DNA of 64,000 nt from Lentzea flava (lineage in GTDB: Bacteria > Actinomycetota > Actinomycetes > Mycobacteriales > Pseudonocardiaceae). The notes beneath the pieces were generated by a model, which saw only the letters and a list, made by a program, of their open reading frames with translations, was not told the origin of the DNA and made no database searches. The DNA lies in the NCBI RefSeq assembly GCF_014648475.1, contig NZ_BMRE01000002.1, forward strand, positions 372,001 through 436,000, in the 5' to 3' direction. Positions 25,613 through 33,497 of the stretch are shown here, in pieces (the stretch's first letter is position 1; each line of letters opens with the position of its first letter). The position numbers and the translations under genes were made by a program.

Positions 25613-26776
25613 GTGAGGACAAGAGCCGTTCCGACGCGCTGGCAGGGCCTGGGCAAGGCCCTGCCGGTGCTGTGGGGCGTCTACACGGGGTCGGGCTCCA
25701 CCCCGTACCGCGTGTGCGTCGACCTGGCGGCCGGCTCCGCGAAGTGCACGTGCCCGTCCCGCCGCTTCCCGTGCAAACACGCGGTGGGCCTGCAGGAGCT
25801 CGACATCCCGGACGCGCTGCCGCCCGCCTGGGTGGAGGAGTGGACGGCTCGCCGCGCCACCCGCGAGCTCGACTCGTCGCCGGAAGCCGTGGCACGCCGG
25901 GCCCGCGCCCGCGAGAAGACGGCGGATCGCAGAGCGGCGGCGATGTCGTCGGGCATCGAGGGCCTCCGCGACTGGCTGCTGGACGTGGCCTCCGCCGGCG
26001 TGGCCTCGCTGCCCGGCCGCCCTGCCTCGTGGTGGCAGGCCTTCACGGCCCGCATGATCGACGCCCAGGTCCCCGGCGTCGCCGCCGCCGTCGCCGAGAT
26101 CCAGGAGATCGTCGCCCGTTCCGGCCCCCGGTGGACCTCCGACGTGGCCGACCGCCTGGGCGGACTCCACCTGCTCTGCCACGTGCAGCCGCGCTCCAGG
26201 CTGGGCGTGACGATCCCGGAGGAGACCGTCAAGGCCTCTCCCGGCATCACCGACCGCTGGGTGGCCCTGCTGCGCCTGGAAACCGACGACGGCCGCGTCC
26301 GCACGGTCCGCCAGTGGTGCTGGGGCCGCCAGACCGGCCGCTGGGTCGTGGCCATCCGCCACTCCGCCGTGGGCGCCCCGGTCCCGCTGCTGCCGCACGG
26401 CCAGGAGTCCTCGGCCCTGGTCCACCCCTATCCGGGCTCGGACCGGGTGGCCCTGGGCGAGCTGGAGGGCTCCCGCACCCCGGACCCGGTCCCGGCCCCG
26501 CCGACGTGGCGCGCCTCCCTCGCCACCCTGGAACCGATGCTGATGGCCGACCCGTGGCTGCGCCTGGTCCCGCTCGGCTGCGCCTCGGTCCGCCTCCACG
26601 GCACGGTGCTCGCCGACACCTCCGGTCACGGCCTCCCGGTGCGCGACGACGGCGGCCTGGACATGGCCCTGGCGCTGACGGGCGGCGCCCCGTTCGACGC
26701 GTGGGGCCTGTGGGACGGCCACGCTCTCCGCCTGGGCGCGGTGGCGGTCGACGGCACCCTGGAGGTGGTCTCGTGA
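25613..26776 (+). CDS. SWIM zinc-finger protein of a MoxR-associated cluster
   Basis: 387 aa from GTG 25613; TACTTT 7 nt upstream suggests a leaderless start, 34 bp after hmgA. The SWIM motif CxCx(n)CxH is at about residues 44-58 (KCTCPSRRFPCKHAVGL). The rest is an Ala/Pro-rich helical protein with a conserved DPWLRLVPLGCASVRLHG-like end segment. SWIM domains bind nucleic acid or protein. This is the first gene of a SWIM-DUF5691-MoxR-DUF5682 series common in actinomycetes. Role in the complex is not known. Confidence 0.82.
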   Translation: MRTRAVPTRWQGLGKALPVLWGVYTGSGSTPYRVCVDLAAGSAKCTCPSRRFPCKHAVGLQELDIPDALPPAWVEEWTARRATRELDSSPEAVARRARAREKTADRRAAAMSSGIEGLRDWLLDVASAGVASLPGRPASWWQAFTARMIDAQVPGVAAAVAEIQEIVARSGPRWTSDVADRLGGLHLLCHVQPRSRLGVTIPEETVKASPGITDRWVALLRLETDDGRVRTVRQWCWGRQTGRWVVAIRHSAVGAPVPLLPHGQESSALVHPYPGSDRVALGELEGSRTPDPVPAPPTWRASLATLEPMLMADPWLRLVPLGCASVRLHGTVLADTSGHGLPVRDDGGLDMALALTGGAPFDAWGLWDGHALRLGAVAVDGTLEVVS

Positions 26777-26870
26777 CGCCAACGCCGCCACGGCCCGCTG
26801 AGCGCCCCGTTCGCCGACAGGCCGTTCATCCACCGCCGCACCGGCCTTGCGGCCTCGGGGAGGTGGCGGC

Positions 26871-28295
26871 GTGAAGGCCGAGTGGTCCAAGACCGTCCAG
26901 GACCTCCTCATCGGCACGACCCGAGGCGGCGGCTCCCCGGACGCCCTGCTCGCCGACTGCGCCGCCCTGGGCGTGGCCGCGTTCGGCGCGACCCTGCCGC
27001 GGGAGGTCACCGCCGAGCCGCTTCCGCAGGCCCCGCCGGAACCAGCGAACCTCCCGCGCCCGGCCGCGCGAGCGGTGCTGGAAGCGATCATGAGCGTCGA
27101 CGACGAGGTCCTCCTCACCGAGTGGTGCGCGCTCGCCAAGGCCAACAACGTGGTGGCCGACCACCGCGTGCTCCCCGCCCTGCTCGCCCTCGGCACCGCC
27201 CGCCCCGGCCTCCGCGCCGCCGTCATCGAGGTCCTCGGCACCCGCGGCCGCTGGCTCGCGAACACCCGCGAGGGGTGGGCCTGGGCGTCGGGTGCCGCGC
27301 CTGTGGTCGACGAGATTCCGCTCGAGGAGGTCCTCGACCTCCCCAGCGCGCAACGGGTCCGGGCGCTGCGCCGCAAGCGCAGGTCCGAACCGGAGGCGAC
27401 GAAGGCCTTCATCGCCGCGGAGTTCGAGAGCTCCCGGCGCTCCGCCGACCGCCAGGTCCTGATCAGCGCCCTGGAAACGGCGCTGAGCCCCGCCGACGAG
27501 GAGCTTCTCGAAGCGGCGCTGGACGACCGGGCCGCCGCCGTCCACGACGAGGCGCTGCGCCTGCTCCGCAAGCTTCCGGCGTCAGCCCTCGCGGCGAGAG
27601 CGGCCGACCGCCTCGGCCGGGGGCTGTGGCTCACCGACGACGGGTTCGACGTCCAGACCGACGAGCTCTGGACCACCCAGGCCGACGTCGACGAGCAGCG
27701 CGACCTCATGCACGACGGCACCGAGAGGGGTGTGGCCGGTCGCATCCGGGGCGCGGCGGCCAGCGTTCCGCCGAGCTACTGGACCACGCGGCTGCAGACC
27801 GACGACAGGGGTGCCGCGAAGGTCCTCCGCCGCGGTCCCTGGGCCGGTGCGCTCCTGCGGGGCATCGCCGACCAGCTCGCCGCCGCCACCGATCCCCGGC
27901 CGTGGGCCGTGGCCGCCGCCGAGACGCTCACCGGCATGGAACAGCTCGAGATGCTGGCCGCGCTGCCCGCGAGCGTGGCCGAGCAGGCGGTCGTCGCCGT
28001 GTCCGTGAACTGGCACTACGACCTGCTCGACCACGCCTGTGCGCAGCTTCCGGCGCCGTGGTCGGCCGAAACCACCCGAGCCCTCCTGCACCGGTACGCG
28101 GCGCTGCCCGACCCGCGGTGGCGGTCGGGGCGTCCGCCGGCCGTGCTGCTGGCGCGCGGTGACGCCGACCTGCTCGGCGCCAACTGGGAGGGGTTGACGC
28201 GCCGCTGGCCGGAGAACTCGCTGGAGCTGGAGGTGCTGCGGCTGCGCATCCGGCTGCGCGAGTCGTTCGCCCCACCTGCCGACGTCCCCCGATGA
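26871..28295 (+). CDS. DUF5691 family protein
   Basis: 474 aa from GTG 26871, with GGGGAGG 8 nt upstream. All-helical protein rich in Ala/Leu/Arg repeats resembling HEAT-like repeats (for example RALRRKRRSEPEATKAFIAA, RLLRKLPASALAARAADRLG). A central DFDVQTDE-like region and ALLRGIADQLAAATDPRPW follow. Placed in DUF5691 by position and composition; probably a scaffold for the neighbouring AAA+ ATPase. 94 bp after the SWIM gene. Confidence 0.75.
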   Translation: MKAEWSKTVQDLLIGTTRGGGSPDALLADCAALGVAAFGATLPREVTAEPLPQAPPEPANLPRPAARAVLEAIMSVDDEVLLTEWCALAKANNVVADHRVLPALLALGTARPGLRAAVIEVLGTRGRWLANTREGWAWASGAAPVVDEIPLEEVLDLPSAQRVRALRRKRRSEPEATKAFIAAEFESSRRSADRQVLISALETALSPADEELLEAALDDRAAAVHDEALRLLRKLPASALAARAADRLGRGLWLTDDGFDVQTDELWTTQADVDEQRDLMHDGTERGVAGRIRGAAASVPPSYWTTRLQTDDRGAAKVLRRGPWAGALLRGIADQLAAATDPRPWAVAAAETLTGMEQLEMLAALPASVAEQAVVAVSVNWHYDLLDHACAQLPAPWSAETTRALLHRYAALPDPRWRSGRPPAVLLARGDADLLGANWEGLTRRWPENSLELEVLRLRIRLRESFAPPADVPR

Positions 28296-28338
28296 CCGGG
28301 CAGACTTCCGAACCAAGGCAACGCATCCAGGAGGCCCA

Positions 28339-29424
28339 GTGACCGCCGTGCTCAGGCCGACGGCCGAACAGCAGTACGCCGCCGAGCTGGCAGCCGTCGC
28401 GGCCCAGGACGACCGTCAGCGGCCGCCCAACTGGAACCTGTCCCCGCAGGCCGTCGTCACCTACGTCCTCGGCGGCACGCTGCCCGACGGCACGGTGATC
28501 ACGCCGAAGTACGTCGGTGCGCGCAGGCTCGTGGAAGTCGCCGTGGGCACGCTGGTCACCGACCGCGCGCTGCTGCTCGTCGGTGTCCCCGGCACCGCGA
28601 AGTCGTGGCTGTCCGAACACCTCGCCGCGGCCATCAGCGGCGACTCCACGCTCGTCGTCCAGGGCACGGCCGGCACGAGCGAGGACCAGGTCCGCTACGG
28701 CTGGAACTACGCCCGGCTGATCGCGGAAGGCCCGAGCGAGCGGGCACTCGTGCCGAGCCCGGTGCTCAGGGCCATGCAGCAGGGCGCTGTCGTCCGGGTC
28801 GAGGAGCTGACCCGCATGCCGTCCGAGGTGCAGGACTCGTTCATCACCATCCTGAGCGAGAAGTCGCTGCCGGTCCCCGAGCTGAACACCCAGGTCCAGG
28901 CGGTTCCGGGCTTCACGGTCATCGCCACGGCCAACGACCGCGACCGCGGCGTCAACCAGATGTCGTCGGCGCTCGCGCGGCGGTTCAACACCGTCGTGCT
29001 GCCGCCGCCCGCGACCGAGGACGCGGAGGTCGAGATCGTCGTGACACGGGCGCAGCAGCTCGGCAAGGCGCTCCAGCTGCCCGCAGAGCCGCCCGCGCTG
29101 GACGAGGTGCGCCGGGTCGTGCGGATCTTCCGCGAGCTGCGCAACGGTTCCACTGTGGACGGTCGCACGCAGCTGAAGAAGCCGAGCGGCAGCCTGTCCA
29201 CGGCGGAGGCGATCTCGGTCATCGCGGGCGGCATGGCGCTCGCGGGCCACTTCGGCGACGGCACGCTGGGCGCGGACGAGCTGGCGTCGGGGCTCATCGG
29301 ATCGATCATCAAGGACCGGGTGTCCGACGCGACCGTGTGGCAGGAGTACCTGGAGACGGTGCTGAAGGAGCGCGCCGAGTGGCGCGACCTCTACCGGGCC
29401 TGCCTGGACGTCAGCGGTGACTGA
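28339..29424 (+). CDS. MoxR-type AAA+ ATPase
   Basis: 361 aa, GTG with GGAGG 4 nt upstream. Walker A GVPGTAKS at 82-89, Walker B VVRVEELTRMP, sensor-1 VIATANDRDRG and arginine-finger region MSSALARRFNTV. MoxR ATPases act as chaperone-like motors with VWA partners, inserting metal or remodelling targets. Overlaps the DUF5682 start by 8 nt. The cognate VWA gene is not next to it but is probably the one at 20541. Confidence 0.9.
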   Translation: MTAVLRPTAEQQYAAELAAVAAQDDRQRPPNWNLSPQAVVTYVLGGTLPDGTVITPKYVGARRLVEVAVGTLVTDRALLLVGVPGTAKSWLSEHLAAAISGDSTLVVQGTAGTSEDQVRYGWNYARLIAEGPSERALVPSPVLRAMQQGAVVRVEELTRMPSEVQDSFITILSEKSLPVPELNTQVQAVPGFTVIATANDRDRGVNQMSSALARRFNTVVLPPPATEDAEVEIVVTRAQQLGKALQLPAEPPALDEVRRVVRIFRELRNGSTVDGRTQLKKPSGSLSTAEAISVIAGGMALAGHFGDGTLGADELASGLIGSIIKDRVSDATVWQEYLETVLKERAEWRDLYRACLDVSGD

Positions 29425-31543
29425 GCCGGTTCTGCTCGGCATCCGGCACCACGGCCCCGGCTCCGCCCGGATGGTCAAGCGAGCGCTCGAGCAGATCCGG
29501 CCGGAACTCGTCCTGATCGAGGGGCCGCCGGAGGCCGACGCCCTCCTCGACCACGTCCACGCCCTCACCCCGCCGGTCGCGATCCTGCTGCACGACGAGG
29601 CGGAGCCGGAGAACGCCGCCTTCTGGCCGTTCGCCGAGTTCTCCCCGGAATGGCAGGCCCTCCGGTACGCCGCCGAAAACGGCGTCACAGCACGTTTCTT
29701 CGACCTCCCGGCGGCGGCCTCGATCGGTGACGACGGCCCCAGCGGCAACGTCGACCCCATCGGCCTGCTCGCCGAGGCCGCCGGCTTCGACGACCCGGAA
29801 CGCTGGTGGGAGGACGTCGTCGAGCACAGCGCCAGTGATCCGATCGACCTCGCCGGCGCCATCGCCGAAGCCATGGTGGCCGTGCGCACCGAGTTCGAGT
29901 CGGAGGTGGGCGAACGAACGCTGCGGCGAGAGGCGTTCATGCGCCAGACGATCCGCAAGGCGCGCAAGGAAACCGACGGCCCGATCGCGGTGGTCTGCGG
30001 TGCCTGGCACGTCCCGGCGTTGCTCGCCAAACCGACGGTCGCCGCCGACACCGCACTGCTCAAGGGACTGCGCCGCCGCAAGATCTCCGGCACCTGGGTC
30101 CCGTGGAGCCACGGCCAGCTGGCGGCGGAATCGGGCTACGGCGCCGGCGTCGACTCACCCGGCTGGTACGCGCACCTCTGGCAGCACCAGGCCGACGTGG
30201 TCCCGCGCTGGTTCGCGAAGGCCGCTGCCGTCCTGCGCGAAGAAGACCTCCCGGCGTCGACCGCGAGCGCCGTGGAAGCCGTTCGTCTGGCTGAAACCCT
30301 TGCGGCACTGCGGGAACGTCCGTCCGCGGGCCTCAGCGAGGTGAACGAGGCGGCGCTGGCGGTCCTCTGCGGCGGCGACGAGGTCCTGCTCCAGCTCGTG
30401 CACCGCAAGCTCGTCGTCGGTGAACGCCTCGGCGAGGTCGGCGAGGCGGTTCCGCGTTCCCCGCTCGCCGCGGATCTCCAACGCCTGCAACGAAAACTCC
30501 GCCTCCCCACGGACGTCCAGCCCAAGCAGCTCAAACTGGACCTGCGCAAGGACACGGACCGGGAGCGCTCGAAACTCCTGCAACGGCTGGAGGTTCTCGG
30601 CGTCCCGTGGGGCAAGCCGGACCGCTCCAACTCGCTGGGCACGTTCGCCGAGATGTGGCAGCTGCGCTGGGACCCGATCTTCGCGGTGTCCGTGGCGGTG
30701 GCCGCCCGCCACGGCACCACCGTCCACACGGCAGCCGAGAACGTCCTCACCCAGGCGGCCCAGGACGCCAAGCGGGTGGCCGACGCCGCGGCCACCCTCG
30801 GCAAGGCGGTCGGCTGCGAACTCCCGAACGCGGTGATCGAGTCCCGCAACGCCCTCGACCGGTGCGCGGCCATGGCCACCGACGCCCTGGAACTCCTCGC
30901 AGCTCTCCCGGACCTGGCCAGGACGGTCCGCTACGGCTCGGTCCGCGGCACCGACCCCGAACTCCTGCGCGTGGCCCTGCACGGCCTCCTCACCCGAGGC
31001 GCGGTGGGCCTGCCGCTCGCCTGCCGCAACGTCGACGACGAGACCGCGGAGCACGCGCTCGCCACGATCGACGGCGCCCACGAGGCCACCCGCCTCGCGG
31101 CCGACGACGACCACCAGCAGACCTGGTGGCGAGCCCTCCACGCCCTCGTCAAGGCAGAGGCTCACGGCCTCCCGACGGGCAGGGCCACCCGCCTGCTCTG
31201 GGAAGCGGGCGAGCTGACCAGCGACGACGTGGCAGCCCGCCTGCACAGATCGGTCGCCACGGCGTTCGTGGCTGGCTTCCTGCGGGGCTCGGCAACACTC
31301 CTGGCCGCCGATCCCCGCCTCTTCGGCCTCATCGACGAGTGGCTGACGGGCCTGCGCGGCGACGCGTTCGACGACGCCCTGCCCCTGCTCCGCCGCGCCA
31401 TCACCGACTTCACGCCCGCCGAGCGGCGCCTGCTCGGCGAACGCGTCGTCGCGGGCGAGACCCCTCAGCCCGCCGCGGACGACGAGTGGGACACCGAGAT
31501 CGCCCAGCGCCTCGCCGCCCACGTCCGGAGCCTGCTGGCCTGA
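29417..31543 (+). CDS. DUF5682 family protein
   Basis: 708 aa, GTG start inside the MoxR gene (8-nt overlap). The N-terminal domain (to about residue 230) has GIRHHGPGSARMVKRALEQ, LVLIEGPPEADALL and VVCGAWHVPALL, a His/Glu pattern that resembles the TraB/TIKI/ChaN-like group of possible metal hydrolases. The rest is helical. Standard partner of MoxR and VWA genes in actinomycetes. Enzyme activity is inferred only from residue pattern. Confidence 0.82.
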   Translation: MTEPVLLGIRHHGPGSARMVKRALEQIRPELVLIEGPPEADALLDHVHALTPPVAILLHDEAEPENAAFWPFAEFSPEWQALRYAAENGVTARFFDLPAAASIGDDGPSGNVDPIGLLAEAAGFDDPERWWEDVVEHSASDPIDLAGAIAEAMVAVRTEFESEVGERTLRREAFMRQTIRKARKETDGPIAVVCGAWHVPALLAKPTVAADTALLKGLRRRKISGTWVPWSHGQLAAESGYGAGVDSPGWYAHLWQHQADVVPRWFAKAAAVLREEDLPASTASAVEAVRLAETLAALRERPSAGLSEVNEAALAVLCGGDEVLLQLVHRKLVVGERLGEVGEAVPRSPLAADLQRLQRKLRLPTDVQPKQLKLDLRKDTDRERSKLLQRLEVLGVPWGKPDRSNSLGTFAEMWQLRWDPIFAVSVAVAARHGTTVHTAAENVLTQAAQDAKRVADAAATLGKAVGCELPNAVIESRNALDRCAAMATDALELLAALPDLARTVRYGSVRGTDPELLRVALHGLLTRGAVGLPLACRNVDDETAEHALATIDGAHEATRLAADDDHQQTWWRALHALVKAEAHGLPTGRATRLLWEAGELTSDDVAARLHRSVATAFVAGFLRGSATLLAADPRLFGLIDEWLTGLRGDAFDDALPLLRRAITDFTPAERRLLGERVVAGETPQPAADDEWDTEIAQRLAAHVRSLLA

Positions 31544-31545
31544 GT

Positions 31546-31716
31546 TTGGCGATCGCCGAATCCGCCGATCCCATGCCCGTGACCGCACCGGACGAAGCAC
31601 GCCTCGACGAGTCGCAGCACCTCATCGACGAGGCCAAGAAGATCGCCCGAGAGCTCCGCGAGGAGGTCCCGGACACCGAGGCCGAGCCCCCGGAAGAGGG
31701 CTCGCCCGCGAACTAG
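31546..31716 (+). CDS. Small acidic protein
   Basis: 56 aa from TTG 31546 (3 bp after DUF5682) or 47 aa from ATG 31573. Very acidic with one amphipathic helix (DESQHLIDEAKKIARELREE) and a Pro/Glu tail. Codon use is normal. It ends in a 4-nt overlap with the convergent cupin gene (CTAG, 31713-31716). May be a fifth member of the MoxR cluster; function unknown. Confidence 0.5.
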   Translation: MAIAESADPMPVTAPDEARLDESQHLIDEAKKIARELREEVPDTEAEPPEEGSPAN

Positions 31717-32063
31717 AGCGACCAGGGCGGCGTGATCGTCTGCCCGTCGGCCAGCGTGCCCTTGATGCCGACCGAGGTGGCGACGAGGACCCGCGCGGGT
31801 CCGCCGGTCAGCGACAGCTCGGTGTTGGCGGGCACCACGATCACGTCGCCGGGCCCTGCCGTCTGCCCCTGGATCGTCACCGACCCGGACAGCACGTAGA
31901 ACACCTCCTCCTTCGAGGCGGAGTGCGGCGTCCCGTCGCCTCCTTCCGGCACGTCGACGGTCCACAGCGCGATCTCGGAGCTGCCGCGCGACGGCACGGC
32001 CAGTGATCTGAACTCGAACCCGCCGAACGAGTGGGAAGCGGCGGAATCCCCCGTAACCAGCAA
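31713..32063 (-). CDS. Cupin domain protein
   Basis: 116 aa from TTG 32063, chosen because GGAGG lies 5 nt upstream. Single-domain cupin: SKEEVFYVLSGSVTIQG (motif 1) and GPGDVIVVPANTELSLT (motif 2). Motif 1 has few His, so metal binding may be altered. Diverges from a MarR regulator across two identical operators, so it is probably that regulator's target. Confidence 0.82.
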   Translation of the reverse strand: MLVTGDSAASHSFGGFEFRSLAVPSRGSSEIALWTVDVPEGGDGTPHSASKEEVFYVLSGSVTIQGQTAGPGDVIVVPANTELSLTGGPARVLVATSVGIKGTLADGQTITPPWSL

Positions 32064-32079
32064 GACAACCTCCAAAGTA

Positions 32080-32124
32080 GTCAACCAGGTTGTCCAAACA
32101 TAGAATAAGGTCAACCAGGTTGTC
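32080..32124. promoter_or_regulatory. Two identical MarR operators with overlapping divergent promoters
   Basis: GTCAACCAGGTTGTC occurs twice (32080-32094 and 32110-32124), each containing the palindrome CAACC A GGTTG; centres are 30 bp apart, about three helical turns. Plus-strand promoter: TAGTCA (32079-32084), 16 bp, TAGAAT (32101-32106). Minus strand: TAGACA and TATGTT, 18-bp spacer. Binding by the adjacent MarR protein would shut both genes. Confidence 0.7.
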
Positions 32125-32140
32125 TACAAGGGGATCGAAA

Positions 32141-32590
32141 ATGGAACCGGTGACGATGCTGCTGGCCATGTCGTACCGGGCGATCGGCGACCAGTTCCAC
32201 GACCGTCTCAAGCAGATCGGCCTCGAACCGCTGCGCCCGGCGCACGGCTACGTCTTCCGGTTCCTCAAGGACAACCGCGTCACCACAGTCGAGCTCGGAC
32301 AGCACCTCGGCGTCACCAAGCAGGCGGCCGCGAAGATCGTCAACGAGCTCGACGAGTGGGGCTACGTCATCAGGGAACCGCACCCCACGGACAAGCGGGC
32401 GCAGTACGTCACGCTGACCACCAAGGGCCGCGACTACCTCAAGCTCGCGGACACCCTGTGGTCGGACCTGGAGCAGGAGATGGGCGAGGCGATCGGGCCC
32501 GACACCCTCGCCACCATCAAGACCGGCCTCACCGCGTACCTGCAGCACGTCCACGGCGACGACCAGCCGGGCCTGCGCCCGGTCTGGTGA
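32141..32590 (+). CDS. MarR-family transcriptional regulator
   Basis: 149 aa from ATG 32141 with AAGGGG upstream. Winged HTH: TTVELGQHLGVTKQAAAKIV recognition region, then wing REPHPTDKRAQYVTLT with the conserved D-x-R. Dimerisation helices at both ends. Its stop (TGATCA) abuts that of the convergent GDT1 gene. Two matching palindromes upstream suggest autoregulation; ligand unknown. Confidence 0.9.
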   Translation: MEPVTMLLAMSYRAIGDQFHDRLKQIGLEPLRPAHGYVFRFLKDNRVTTVELGQHLGVTKQAAAKIVNELDEWGYVIREPHPTDKRAQYVTLTTKGRDYLKLADTLWSDLEQEMGEAIGPDTLATIKTGLTAYLQHVHGDDQPGLRPVW

Positions 32591-33193
32591 TCAGAACACC
32601 TGCCACAACGCCACCAGCGAGAACACCGCGAAGATCACCCCGGCCACCCGCTGGATCCAGTGCGTCGGCAACCGTCCCGCGAGCTTCCGGCCCACCAGCA
32701 CGGCCAGGGCGGCGACGGAGACCAGGGCGAGCCAGGCCCCGAGCCCGACCATCAACGGCGCCCCGTACCTGGCGGTGATCCCGGCGGTCGCGAGCTGCGA
32801 GGCATCGCCCCACTCCGCCGCGAACAGCACGCCGAACGACGTCAGGGCCGCCCGCCAGAACGGCACGTCCGAGCGCGCCCCGGCCTCGTCCGCGGAGTCG
32901 TCGTCGCGCGAGAACCCCTCGCGCAACAGCAGGAACGCACCCACCCCGAAGAGCGCCGCGACCACGCCGGACACGACGCGGTCCGGCAGCAACGTCAGGG
33001 CCGACCCGAAGGCCGCCGCCACCACGCTCTGCGCGGCGAAGGCCGCGACGACGCCCGTGAACACCGGCCAGGCGCGGTAGCGCGTGGTCAGCACCAGGGT
33101 CGCGACCATGGTCTTGTCGGGGAGCTCGACGAGGAACACCACCGCGAACGCGGTGATGAACGCGAGCAATGAGGTGGCCAAGAGGTCCTCCAC
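32591..33193 (-). CDS. TMEM165/GDT1-family cation (Mn2+/Ca2+) exporter
   Basis: 200 aa from GTG 33193; TTG 33181, with GTGGAGG 5 nt upstream, is an alternative. Six transmembrane segments in two repeats, each with the family signature: VELPDKT in the first and AAEWGDAS in the second. An acidic loop (about 90-110, DDDSADE) separates them. Bacterial members such as MneA export manganese. A Mn-sensing yybP-ykoY riboswitch precedes the gene, supporting manganese as substrate. Confidence 0.9.
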   Translation of the reverse strand: MEDLLATSLLAFITAFAVVFLVELPDKTMVATLVLTTRYRAWPVFTGVVAAFAAQSVVAAAFGSALTLLPDRVVSGVVAALFGVGAFLLLREGFSRDDDSADEAGARSDVPFWRAALTSFGVLFAAEWGDASQLATAGITARYGAPLMVGLGAWLALVSVAALAVLVGRKLAGRLPTHWIQRVAGVIFAVFSLVALWQVF

Positions 33194-33229
33194 GTCCGAA
33201 TACGAGCCCGGACGGAGGCGCAACAGACC

Positions 33230-33373
33230 CCGACCGGGCGTGCTGCAGCCCGGCCGGAGGTCTCGTTCGCCCGTACAAGTCGGGTGTGGGACCGGATCCG
33301 CTCGAAGGCGGATCAGTATGTCGATCACCACGCCACCGGCTGCGAACTCCGGTGGGAACTACTCCCCTCTGGC
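33230..33373 (-). promoter_or_regulatory. yybP-ykoY manganese riboswitch
   Basis: On the minus strand the aptamer runs from 33373 to 33253. P1 arms GCCAGAG (33373-33367) and CTCCGGC (33259-33253) pair with one mismatch. The conserved GGGGAGTAG follows P1, then GATCGACATACTGATCCG and the terminal GCGAACGAGACC, as in known yybP-ykoY RNAs. The expression platform is a second hairpin (arms 33257-33248 and 33239-33230, 9 of 10 pairs) whose first arm uses the P1 3' strand, so the two folds exclude each other. Mn2+ should favour the aptamer and expression of the exporter. Confidence 0.8.
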
Positions 33374-33395
33374 GCAACCATCGTAACCGACGCTT

Positions 33396-33414
33396 GTCAC
33401 CCGTCCGGGGTGAC
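33396..33414. repeat. Inverted repeat upstream of cydA
   Basis: GTCACCC (33396-33402) and GGGTGAC (33408-33414) are perfect complements with a 5-nt loop, 84 bp before cydA. Possible operator; no matching regulator recognised. The 304 bp between the GDT1 and cydA starts are otherwise filled by the riboswitch and the DevR-like box. Confidence 0.4.
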
Positions 33415-33420
33415 TTCGCG

Positions 33421-33440
33421 CACGGGACCTTGGTCCCGAG
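33421..33440. promoter_or_regulatory. DevR/DosR-like box upstream of cydA
   Basis: The segment 33421-33440 matches 15 of 20 positions of the mycobacterial DosR consensus TTSGGGACTWWAGTCCCSAA; its core GGGACC TT GGTCCC (33424-33437) is a perfect palindrome. Its centre is about 67 bp before the cydA start. A DevR-like response regulator and GAF kinase lie at the end of the same gene group, so control of cytochrome bd by low oxygen or redox state is likely. Confidence 0.6.
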
Positions 33441-33497
33441 TCCGGACAGGACCGTCGTACCTGATCGGGGCCATGATCCGGACATACGCTCGTTGAC

